Assembly (NCBI GenBank): GCA_021927905.1
Contig: BLLK01000051.1
Coordinates: 1,488,001 to 1,552,000, forward strand
Direction of reading: 5' to 3'
Source of the DNA: Chaetoceros tenuissimus
Lineage: Eukaryota; Bacillariophyta; Thalassiosirophyceae; Chaetocerotales; Chaetocerotaceae
DNA: 64,000 bases
Position numbers and translations under genes: made by a program. Below the pieces are notes generated by a model. It ran no database searches. It saw only the letters and a list, made by a program, of their open reading frames with translations, and was not told the DNA's origin. Below, in pieces: positions 43,839-52,540 of this stretch. Every line of letters starts with the position of its first letter. Within the stretch, counting starts at the first letter, position 1.

Positions 43839-45143
43839 ATGGATAGCGATCAGCTATTTAAAGACTTCGATGTGACAAAGTTCACCTATGATGGCTGGGA
43901 AGAGGACTTGACAGATCTAAGGAATGAGATTATTTCACCCTCATTGGGCGGGCACAGTATTATATTCAAGAAAGACAAGATGAAGCGAAAACAGCAGATT
44001 TCCGATGGTTGCTGTCGAGACAAATCATTTCTTCGTCTTCAAAATTTAAATGGCGAATTCACCTATGAGGATTTTGAAGCGGATCGAGAGTTTGTCATGA
44101 AAAAAATTGCAAATACTGGGTGTAGAAACTGTGATATGATTGTTTTCGAATTAAAGCAGCATCTTCATGATGGAGATTCCTCGCACCCTTTGTTGAAAGA
44201 GTATCAAAACTATGTTTCATTCTGCGATGATAATCCTGAATGGGTTGAAGATAAAAAGGAGGTGCAAAAGATATTGTTTGACGTGAAGCATTGGGGATTC
44301 CAACGAAAAGAAAGAGCGAGAAAAAATATGCGTAAGATAGATTGGGACCGTTCAAGAACTGAAAAAGCAAAGCTCCTTCTCAATTCAGAAAGATTTAACT
44401 ATCCTGGTTTTGAGAATGATAAAGAACAGATATTGGAAGAAATTTTGTCGTCTGAGCACAAGAATATAGATTGGTATCTTCCTATGCTAAAAATTAGACA
44501 AGGATTTCATGACGGAGATGAATCACATCCAATACTTTCAGCTTTCAAAAACAACAAGTTTACCTATAGAGGCTGGAAAGAAGATACAAGCAAGATTAAG
44601 GACAAACTTCTTCGTGATCATAAAAACCTTTCTGTTCACTGTATGATGAATGTCGAGATTGTCGCTGAGAGAATGCTTACTGGATCAATACGAAAACAAA
44701 GGATTCATAATAAAAAAGATCTCTGTCTATTGCTAGATGACGATGTGTTTGACTACGAAGGCTTTGAAGAAGATAAACAACAACTTTTACATTGGTATAC
44801 TCAAGGCTACGAAGTAAAAGATAAAATGTCGTCAATACTTCGCAAACAGAAGTTGCATAATGGCAAGTACTCACATCCAGTCATAGATGCAGTTAATCAA
44901 TTGAACGGCATTGATGAGCAAACCACAAGGAATTCTACAGAAGACGATGGTCACAGTTCATCAGTGTGCATAATCTGCCTCCAACATCCTCGAAGTCACG
45001 CCTTTGTCCCTTGCGGGCACATGTGCCTATGCGATAATTGTGCATCTCGATCTCCATACTCACAAGATTTGCAACGACACAATATCTCTTGTCCCATTTG
45101 TAGAAAATCAACTTCAGCTATAATGAAAATCTACAATTCATGA
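43839..45143 (+). CDS. RING-finger protein with five internal repeats
   Basis: A 434-residue single-exon protein. Five units share the pattern F-x-Y-x-[GD]-[WF]-x-x-D: FTYDGWEED, FTYEDFEAD, FNYPGFEND, FTYRGWKED and FDYEGFEED, each followed by an amphipathic helix with Lys/Glu and often HDGDxSHP. The spacing is about 60-90 residues. The C-terminal RING is of C3HC4 type: CIICLQHPRSHAFVPCGHMC and CDNCASRSPYSQ, ending CPICRKS. The RING implies E3 ubiquitin ligase activity. The repeat is not a domain I can name and probably binds substrate. Copy number and order are clear by eye. Confidence 0.8.
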   Translation: MDSDQLFKDFDVTKFTYDGWEEDLTDLRNEIISPSLGGHSIIFKKDKMKRKQQISDGCCRDKSFLRLQNLNGEFTYEDFEADREFVMKKIANTGCRNCDMIVFELKQHLHDGDSSHPLLKEYQNYVSFCDDNPEWVEDKKEVQKILFDVKHWGFQRKERARKNMRKIDWDRSRTEKAKLLLNSERFNYPGFENDKEQILEEILSSEHKNIDWYLPMLKIRQGFHDGDESHPILSAFKNNKFTYRGWKEDTSKIKDKLLRDHKNLSVHCMMNVEIVAERMLTGSIRKQRIHNKKDLCLLLDDDVFDYEGFEEDKQQLLHWYTQGYEVKDKMSSILRKQKLHNGKYSHPVIDAVNQLNGIDEQTTRNSTEDDGHSSSVCIICLQHPRSHAFVPCGHMCLCDNCASRSPYSQDLQRHNISCPICRKSTSAIMKIYNS

Positions 45144-45220
45144 ATGTTTCTTCATTCACTAAAGTAAATAGCTCCATCGCCATATCATTACATATCATTT
45201 ATTTTATCTTACCCTAATCA

Positions 45221-45513
45221 TGCTGAAAGAAATTACATACTAGAAATGATTGGGGACGAGATAAGAATTGCTGGAAGTTCACTGACGAAAGAAGAAGAAA
45301 ATGACACAGGCCTCGAGCCTAATCTGTATAAAAGGGTGTGGACACCAACTTGCCAAATATTTCTTCGCTGGAGAGCTAGCTTTGAAGTATATAGAAGGTT
45401 ATGGAGTAGATGCATACTTGTTGAGTATCTCCCTTTATGAGGCAAAGTATGTACGTGAGAACTTGCACAAAAGAATTCTTGGAAAAGTCAAGGAAATTCT
45501 TTACAGTGAGTAA
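45221..45513 (+). pseudogene. 3' remnant of a BspA-like LRR gene
   Basis: Positions 45221-45300 encode AERNYILEMIGDEIRIAG, resembling the C-terminal end of LRR proteins such as the gene at 61062-61976 (KKYILEMMGE). The continuation changes frame near 45320 and goes on to a stop near 45513. No LRR units precede it. This is a broken leftover of a 3' end, not a gene. Confidence 0.5.
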
Positions 45514-45623
45514 AGGTACCTACTTTCTTGTGGCGAACTTTAATAAAATCCTTCTTTAGCACATTCCACATCGAGATATTTACAATTTAGAAAAAATCGA
45601 TGAATCATTCTCAAGCATAATTT

Positions 45624-45931
45624 CATACAAACATGATTGATTTCATTCATTAAAAAGACAATTTTACGTGGACCCGTTTGTCATCTGTATGCAGTTTTTA
45701 TTCTATCACAAAAAGGTTCTCCCCGTGTCCTACTTCACTCAGAAACATTTCTCATATGCTGAATTATTTGCTGCGCGCATACAAACATGATTGATTTCAT
45801 TCATTAAAAAGACAATTTTACATGGACCCGTTTGTCATCTGTATGCAGTTTTTATTCTATCACAAAAAGGTTCTCCCCATGTCCTACTTCACTCAGAAAC
45901 ATTTCTCATATGCTGAATTTTTTGCTGCGCG
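45624..45931 (+). repeat. 154-bp tandem direct duplication
   Basis: Copy 1 is 45624-45777 and copy 2 is 45778-45931, with no spacer. Only about three base differences were found (for example ACGTGG to ACATGG, CCCCGTG to CCCCATG, GAATTATTT to GAATTTTTT). It is non-coding and lies about 60 bp upstream of the HSF ATG, so it duplicates part of that gene's upstream region. Confidence 0.9.
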
Positions 45932-45994
45932 TTCCGTTGCATAATTTTCAACAGGGGAACTCTTTGAAATACTCTCGAACAAACTACAAAGAAA

Positions 45995-47352
45995 ATGATT
46001 TTCGATTACTCGGACATTCAACCTATCCACTACCCATGCCGCTTGGAAGGAGAGGATACAAAGGATGGAGGTTCAAATAACAAGCTCAATTTTACTTCTA
46101 TCGAAAATGAAAATAGTGATACAAGCGTCAACTACTTTACACCATCTAAAGTAATCGAGAATGAAAGTCCACTTGAGAAAATGTTGACCACACTTACTGG
46201 GAAAACCAAATGCCAGAGATCTACGAAAGATAAAGCAGTCAAGTTCCCTCTAAAAGTAAGTATTTCAAACAAGTACATCTCGAATTAAATCTTTGCTTGC
46301 TTGAGGATTGATGGGCCTAGTGTGAATGTTCGTTTCTATTTGTCCTGTTATACTCACTTCTGCCTACTTCATTTGTTCTATAGCTAATGTATGTATGGAC
46401 ATGCGGCGACTATGATCATCTTGTACACTGGAAAGTAAATCAAGTCGACGGGTCTGACGTCTTTGTTATTAACGACATAGATGGATTCACAAACGAAGTC
46501 CTACCTTCTCTCTTCAAAGTGGCAAAGTTTGTAAGCTTCCAACGTAAGATGTACCGTTGGGGAATTCTAAAATCACATAGATCACGAAGCGATAAAAAGA
46601 AAGGAATCGTTTCGTATTCGCATCCTTTCTTCAAGAAAGGAGACTTTTTCTTAGCTGCTCAGATGATATGCAGGTAAGTAAAGAAATCATATTGGAAGGA
46701 AATACTAATTGATTGCTGGGTCTCACCTCGCTTGATGTAATTGTCATATAGTGGAACTGAAGTAGAAACGCAAAAGACTGCCTCAAAGCAGAAGAAGAAG
46801 GTCCAAAGACAAGAGCTTCGATCTAAATCTGACTCCAAACAGGCAAGAGGAGTCTCCAAGGTGTCCAGAAGCATTAATACACGATCAAAGGATGACCTCG
46901 AAGACCTAACTTTATCTGTATATTCTCCAGAAGATGGACTCATGACCTCAATGCGAGTTTCATCTATTTTGAATCACACAACTAAGCAGCATTTTCATCT
47001 GAATAGGCTCATAGATGAAGAAAAGACTTCAATGCCTCCACTCAGCAAGCAGATGGGCTATACCCAAGCGCCCCATGCGGTAGCCAAAAGTTTTCTTGAA
47101 CCAATGCCAAATATGACCTCTAATTATCCCTTTTCTATGCAAGGAAATCCAAACTTTCTACCACTTGATCGAATGCAAGAAACTCAAGAAGAGTTATATG
47201 GTCCTATGAAATATGATAGACGAGATAGTAGTAACGATGTTCGTCATTTCATCGACTCATTTGAATTCGGTGTACCTGCAGTGAATACCTCAGACCAGCT
47301 GCTTGGAAAAGCTTTCTCTGACTTAAGAAAGAGAAATGTATTCGAATGGTAA
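45995..47352 (+). CDS. Heat-shock-factor-type transcription factor
   Basis: A 383-residue protein. Exons are 45995-46255, 46384-46673 and 46752-47352, all GT-AG and phase-consistent. The HSF DNA-binding domain runs from residue 84 to 183. It starts FPLKLMYVWTCGDYDHLVHW, passes FVINDIDGFTNEVLPSLFKV and reaches the recognition helix KFVSFQRKMYRWGI, with the wing and HPFFKKGDFFLAAQMICR after it. This agrees with F-x-x-x-F-x-S-F-x-R-Q-x-N-x-Y-G-F, with Lys and Arg replacing Gln and Asn/Leu. The rest is low complexity with no evident coiled-coil trimerisation domain. HSFs are the largest transcription factor family in diatoms. Target genes are unknown. The 154-bp duplication lies directly upstream. 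Confidence 0.9.
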
Positions 47353-47744
47353 ATTTGGGTATTTCCAAATGGATGCTTAACCGAGAAGTATTCTTCATGC
47401 TTGTATGTGTACTTTTGATTTATATTTACGCAAAATTTTCTATACTCATAAAGCGGTCACAATTTTCAATGTTAGTCAAGACCGTTTGTATTACAGAAGA
47501 AATAATCATAATAAATGTTTTTGTTAATCAGACTTTGAATTATCCATGAAAAAAGCAAATAGTTGAACATCGTGTATCCATCAAGCTTTTTCTGTCTGAA
47601 ATGTTAAAAACTTCACTACCTTTTTTCTCAAGCTACACTTTATCAACAATGATATTTCAAGAGGTTGGTCAGCATTGCACGTGGGAAGCTTTGGCAAAGG
47701 GATAGTTGAACCAAGCAAGGTTGACCTAAGTAATGACATACTTG
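47353..47744. other. Convergent 3' region
   Basis: AT-rich sequence between two convergent genes. No supported feature. Confidence 0.3.
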
Positions 47745-48773
47745 CTAATGTGTGAATGAATAAGCAAGCTCCATGAACTCTCGTTCTTTCTTCTTTCTAT
47801 TAGTGAATACACTACTAATAAGTCTTCGAAAACGCTCCAGCTTTTCCTCCTTTGGCATTTTGTATAGAAACTGCTTCGTCTGACGTTGTTGAATTCGCAG
47901 CACATTATTCATCTTGATTGTATCTCGTATTTCTTTCATGGAATGTCCCAAGTCAAGTAAAAGTTCTGCTCTCACATCTTTTGGAATCCTCAATTCTTTC
48001 AGTTCTCTCCGTTGCGGTTCACGTCTCTGTTCGTATTCATCAAATGCAACTTTGGTCAATGAAAAAGAATCCCATTCGATCGTCAATGGAACGCCTCTCG
48101 AGCACCCAGGAGTCAAACCAATTGTATATAGGTACTCTCTCACTTCGACAAAAGAGAAATGAACTCCTTCTTTTACCGTATGTGTGCTCGATCCAATCAC
48201 ATTAAAGCTATCTTCCGTTCGCGGTTTATACAACGAAGAAGACTGGTCAGTGGAATGATCAGATTCAACCTCATCAGAATCTGTTTTTGAGAAAGGTTTC
48301 AATAAACTGTTCTTTAGACTCTGTACAAATCGATTTCTTGAGCGTCGTATGTTCTCCTCTTCTTTAGCAATCATCCACTTGCCAACCTTGTCCACATCTT
48401 TTAAACCACTAAAACGATTTTCATCTTCTACAAGTGGTGCCTTTGCGATACGTATAGAAGCTTCATGAATGCTTTTTCTCGCATCATTCATAGTTGACGA
48501 CTGAACATCTTTTGCAGTTGTTGTATTTTTCAATATGCTCTTTCCAAGTCTAAGGTCTTTTTGTTTATCATCAGCAGATCTAGAGATGTCATCATTATTG
48601 TCGCTATCAAGATCATCAGGAAGAAATGCTTCAGTGAATTGTGGCCCTTGAGTGCTCTGTCTTGAAAGCTTGGGCCCACATGATTTGTTATTGTCTCCCG
48701 ATGTATTGAATTCGAAAAGAGAAATAGGATGATCATGCATCACGTCATCGAGTGTGAGATCTTTTGTCATCAT
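47745..48773 (-). CDS. Diatom GVPLTI-motif protein
   Basis: A protein of about 342 residues from ATG 48773. The N-terminal 180 residues are acidic and disordered-looking (Asp/Ser). The C-terminal half carries HFSFVEVREYLYTIGLTPGC, then SRGVPLTIEWDSF and DEYEQRREPQRRELKELRIP, and DVRAELLLDLGHSMKEIRDT, followed by a basic helix (RIQQRQTKQF). The series V-x-F-x-x-V-x-[IV]-R-E-Y, G-V-P-L-T-I-x-W and the Leu-rich helix is shared by a large diatom family of unknown function. No membrane segment. Antisense frames here are shadows. Confidence 0.75.
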   Translation of the reverse strand: MMTKDLTLDDVMHDHPISLFEFNTSGDNNKSCGPKLSRQSTQGPQFTEAFLPDDLDSDNNDDISRSADDKQKDLRLGKSILKNTTTAKDVQSSTMNDARKSIHEASIRIAKAPLVEDENRFSGLKDVDKVGKWMIAKEEENIRRSRNRFVQSLKNSLLKPFSKTDSDEVESDHSTDQSSSLYKPRTEDSFNVIGSSTHTVKEGVHFSFVEVREYLYTIGLTPGCSRGVPLTIEWDSFSLTKVAFDEYEQRREPQRRELKELRIPKDVRAELLLDLGHSMKEIRDTIKMNNVLRIQQRQTKQFLYKMPKEEKLERFRRLISSVFTNRKKKEREFMELAYSFTH

Positions 48774-49365
48774 CGTTTCCCTGGTTTGTGATGAAGTAGC
48801 TGACAAGTCCTTCTGTTGGCTGGTAATACTGTAGGCTTATTGTATATATTGAAATGGATAGCTGAAAGCAACCAATGTTGATTACCTAAGTATCTTAAGG
48901 CCACTTTTTGTGTTGATGTCGTGTTATTTCTAAACATGTGTACCGCCGGTACTCGCAAGCATCTCTAGAAAGTGCCGGTGCGGTGTTGCTCTATTTTTGG
49001 TTTTGAAGATATGGCACAAATGACGTCATATAAAGCTACATTAGTATGAACTACGACAGTGTCAAAATTTAAAAAAGGAAGCAGAGAAGAATCTCTTCTT
49101 CAATCCAAGAACTGTCGTGCAGAAAAGGTAAAAAATTTAAAGTTGTGAGAGGCTTCTATTCAATTTCATTCTGATGAAATTGAATGCAAATATGTAGCAT
49201 AAAATCCAAGTTCAGATGGTAGAGTGACAACAACTCTGTTATACAATGGAGAGACATGTTGGTTGGGTGTCGCTCGGATCTGATTATTATGTTTATAATC
49301 AAGAAGAGCGGCAATTTTGGAAAGTGATGCATGAACCCACCATCATCTGATAGAATATATCAAAT
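48774..49365. other. Intergenic
   Basis: Divergent side of the GVPLTI gene followed by AT-rich sequence. I see possible decayed coding sequence from about 49240 on, but no clear homology until the LRR relic at 49366. Confidence 0.35.
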
Positions 49366-49500
49366 TACAAGGTCAACGTGAGAATATTGCGGGGACTAAA
49401 GCGTTCGAATATCTATCTGCGAATCCATATTTTGACATTGAAATCAATCAGCAGGTAATGCATAGCAAAGAAATACATTCTAGAAATGATAGGCGAGTTA
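49366..49500 (+). pseudogene. Second broken LRR 3' end
   Basis: Reads TKAFEYLSANPYFDIEINQQ, corresponding to GITALDHLSANPYSEVDQQA in the intact LRR protein at 61062-61976, followed by an AAGAAATACATTCTAGAAATGAT block nearly identical to its last coding bases (61938-61960). It is preceded by stops. A decayed relic of a BspA-like LRR gene. Confidence 0.6.
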
Positions 49501-49623
49501 ATTTAAAATTAGAACCAAAAATGTCTCAATACACAGGTTTAATTCTTGTCCGTATTATTTCTGTTCTCGCAATGCTCGGTGTCTTGAGGTCATCTTTACA
49601 AACTAGTGACAGGAAAACTGTCT

Positions 49624-50496
49624 CTATCGCTGCATAGCCTCTTTTCTAGGTGCTGAATATTCCACATTTCTTTGTTCATGTATCATTTGTGCAGACATGC
49701 AACCCATTGCCATTATTTTTACGGAAGCTAATCCACGAAAGCAAATTTGACTCAACTTTGCACAAGCACTACTTAATCTTCGTGCTTCACTACTCAACTC
49801 TTGTGCTCCTTGAGATTCTGTGGCAATGCAACTGAGACAACAAGAAAATATTCGTAACTGAAAAGAAGCACATGCTACACATGACATTATGTTTCCAAAG
49901 AATCCCTGACACTTATCAAACCTAGCTTCAAAAGGATCCGTGCCAAGTCCACGATCCTCTTTCATCATATCTCTACTTACATGAAAAGCACAACATGGAG
50001 AACAAAGACCACATCCAAGACAAGTAACTTCAGCACATAGAAATGCATTTGGACAATTTTGTTCTCCATAGGTACCAGCTTCAATTGTGCATGGAGCGCC
50101 TTTACAATATCTTGCAAGACAATGTGGGCCATCATGTCGTCCTTGCCAAAGCTTGTATTTGCTCATATCACCATTCAAAACAGCATATTTTCGTACATAA
50201 AATTGTCCACAGGGTACACATAAAGTACTGAAACAGCACACGAGCGGAGCTTTGCACGGCGATTGCATCATGGTAATATTCCATCCACTCGACTCATGAG
50301 TATGTGGATCTGCATCAAAACAAAAAATGAGAGGAAATGCAAGAGGACTACCAAGACAGCAAATCAACTGAGCAGACGATTCTGCTACTGGTGTGATCAA
50401 TTCAAGAATGTCGGCACATTGTCCCATACATGTGTTACATCCGCACCCTTCTTGACAAAATTCCATTGTTGGAGAAGCAAGGAAAGGTATATTCAT
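49624..50496 (-). CDS. Conserved Cys-rich protein, 290 residues
   Basis: A protein with about 30 Cys. The start EFCQEGCGCNTCMGQC is followed by hydrophobic stretches (AQLICCLGSPLAFPLIFCF, LVCCFSTLCVPCG), a conserved-looking WQGRHDGPHCLARYCKG, then GTYGEQNCPNAFLCAEVTCL and CGLCSPCCAFHVSRDMM. A region with LGTDPFEARFDKCQGFFGNI and a C-terminal Ala/Ser helix close it. From memory, related uncharacterised proteins occur in stramenopiles and alveolates, with a loose likeness to PLAC8 proteins. No catalytic motif is seen. Single exon, ATG at 50496. Membrane association is likely. Confidence 0.7.
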   Translation of the reverse strand: MNIPFLASPTMEFCQEGCGCNTCMGQCADILELITPVAESSAQLICCLGSPLAFPLIFCFDADPHTHESSGWNITMMQSPCKAPLVCCFSTLCVPCGQFYVRKYAVLNGDMSKYKLWQGRHDGPHCLARYCKGAPCTIEAGTYGEQNCPNAFLCAEVTCLGCGLCSPCCAFHVSRDMMKEDRGLGTDPFEARFDKCQGFFGNIMSCVACASFQLRIFSCCLSCIATESQGAQELSSEARRLSSACAKLSQICFRGLASVKIMAMGCMSAQMIHEQRNVEYSAPRKEAMQR

Positions 50497-50764
50497 TTGT
50501 ATGTTTCTAATGAATCAAAGTATAAGTATCTCGACAGTCTACGTTGAAAGTTACCATTGAATAAGGTTCTTCTGATGTCTCTCTAGGCTCTAACGCTTGA
50601 GTCGTGGACGTTGACACTAAAACAAGTGTAATTTAGTCTCTGTCAAAATTTGAAAAGGAATGGTTCTGAGTTCATCCTACTCCACACAACCACACACAAC
50701 AACGCTTGCTGCTTTCAAAATTACCAAAAGTTAGAAGTTATATCGATACACCTACACATGTTCA
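50497..50764. other. Divergent promoter region
   Basis: Between the Cys-rich gene and the APH-like kinase gene, with CACA-rich leader-like sequence near 50690-50705. Nothing else. Confidence 0.3.
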
Positions 50765-51901
50765 ATGTCCCAGACAGATGAGCTCACAGCAATACTAAAG
50801 GCATACTTTAATGATATAGAAGAGACCTACAACGTTCAGACTTTGAACGGAGGTCTCATCAACGATACATATCTTATTCAATTTCAATCATCTTCATCTA
50901 CAGCATCCTCTTACATTTTGCAGCGAATCAATTCCAACGTCTTTCAAAATGTAAAACAATTAATGAGTAACATCACTCAAGTATCAAGGTATATTTCAAG
51001 TTTAGATTCTACTCCAGAATTTTATCTGCAAGTGATTTCTACTCGAGATGATTCATCGTATCATGTCCAAAAAGAAAAAGAAGCCACGTACTATTGGAGA
51101 GTTTACAATTACATCCCGAATTCTATTTCTTATTCCTTCTGCCAAGATTTCTCTCGAGATGTATCAGCGCAGAAAAATCTTTTGATGCAAGCTGGCAAAG
51201 CATACGGAGAATTTCAAGTATTATTGCATACATTTGATGTATCTAAATTGTATGATACCATACCCGATTTTCACCATACATCAAAACGATTGCAAACATT
51301 TCGTGACACAGTGCAAAAAGATGTTTGCGACCGAGTACAAAATGTTCAAAAGGAAATCAAAGTGGTGGAGTCATTTGCACATCTTGCCCCTTCCATTATC
51401 AATTTATTGGAAAGCGGAGAGATACCTACTCGCGTATGCCATAACGATACCAAGCTTGAAAATGTACTATTTGACAAATCGACACATGAAGCAAAATGCG
51501 TGATTGATTATGATACAATTATGAAAGGATCGTTACTATATGATTTTGGTGATTCTATTCGATCCATGGCAAATTCAGCTTCGGAAGAAGAACAAGATTT
51601 GTCACTTGTGAAATTTGATATAGATGCATTTCGGTGTTTTGCAAAGGGCTATATTTCAACAGCAGGGCACATCATGACTCAATCTGAAAAGGAACATTTG
51701 TATTTAGGTCCATTGGTAATTGTGTATGAACAAGGTATGAGATTTCTCACAGATTACATAGAAGGAGATGTTTACTTCAAGACTCAATATGAGGATCAAA
51801 ATCTATGTCGGGCACGAAACCAACTACGATTACTACAAGATATGTTTGATCAAATAAAGGAAGTCAAGTCTATTCTGAGTCATGAGTTTGATGAGAAGTA
51901 A
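50765..51901 (+). CDS. Aminoglycoside phosphotransferase-family small-molecule kinase
   Basis: A 378-residue soluble kinase of the APH/choline-kinase fold. The N-terminus LNGGLINDTYLIQF is the nucleotide-loop region (family G-G-x-x-N-x-x-Y). ASSYILQRINSNVF follows with a Gln-Arg-Ile segment typical of the N-acetylhexosamine kinase-like branch. The catalytic loop is TRVCHNDTKLENVLFD, with the Asp base and the downstream Asn in place, and the metal-binding Asp is in KCVIDYDTIMKGSLLYDFGD. The order, spacing and intact residues indicate activity. The substrate is probably an amino sugar or a related small alcohol, by family likeness only. Confidence 0.82.
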   Translation: MSQTDELTAILKAYFNDIEETYNVQTLNGGLINDTYLIQFQSSSSTASSYILQRINSNVFQNVKQLMSNITQVSRYISSLDSTPEFYLQVISTRDDSSYHVQKEKEATYYWRVYNYIPNSISYSFCQDFSRDVSAQKNLLMQAGKAYGEFQVLLHTFDVSKLYDTIPDFHHTSKRLQTFRDTVQKDVCDRVQNVQKEIKVVESFAHLAPSIINLLESGEIPTRVCHNDTKLENVLFDKSTHEAKCVIDYDTIMKGSLLYDFGDSIRSMANSASEEEQDLSLVKFDIDAFRCFAKGYISTAGHIMTQSEKEHLYLGPLVIVYEQGMRFLTDYIEGDVYFKTQYEDQNLCRARNQLRLLQDMFDQIKEVKSILSHEFDEK

Positions 51902-52540
51902 TTCACACTTTGATGGAAGAGAGAATTATTTTCGCACGATTGGCTGGGGAAGGGAAGGCAGGAATAAAAAACAAAAGTAGTGTTCTCCCGATAAGAAACC
52001 TGTTCCTGTATGCAAACTCAAGAAATAATGGAGTGAAAGGAAGGTCTTAGCCTTCCCATTCGAAGAAGTGGTACGAAAATCTATTTTAATACTCTTTTGT
52101 CCCCGAGAATGTTGTCCTCGTAGCCATATTTTTGTGAAAATAGCCCAAGTCAAAGGGAAAATCAGATCCCACCAGATTTAGAATTTTCCGATACGCGATC
52201 CACTGTAAGTTCGAAGAGGAATCAGCGTCACGAAACTATCATAAGCATCTTTTCGGCCGGAAATATATAGCGAATAGAGTCTCAAGAAACAGCAAGAAAC
52301 GATATCCATTTCGTCATATTCATACAATATAATTATATTTTCTTGTTCAAAAAAGTCTAAAAAGATTCGATTTACTAAAAGATATTGATAGAGATGGGAA
52401 ACCCAGATCACGAAAGAGAGGCTTCTTGTTCGCTCAAGTTTTGTTCAATAATGAAGGTGCTCTCAACAAGTCTTTAGTACCATTATCGCAGCAATTCGCA
52501 CCCTAGCTCTACATATTTAAATTGTTCCAGAACAAACACT
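51902..52540. other. Intergenic
   Basis: A 639-bp gap holding the 3' end of the kinase gene and the promoter side of the ShK-like gene. Two short minus frames exist at 51926-52153 and 52178-52411 with no family signal. I do not call them genes. Confidence 0.35.

Noticed and set aside
51926-52411. Two minus-strand frames
   Set aside because: No motif, no start context, and composition like the surrounding non-coding DNA.
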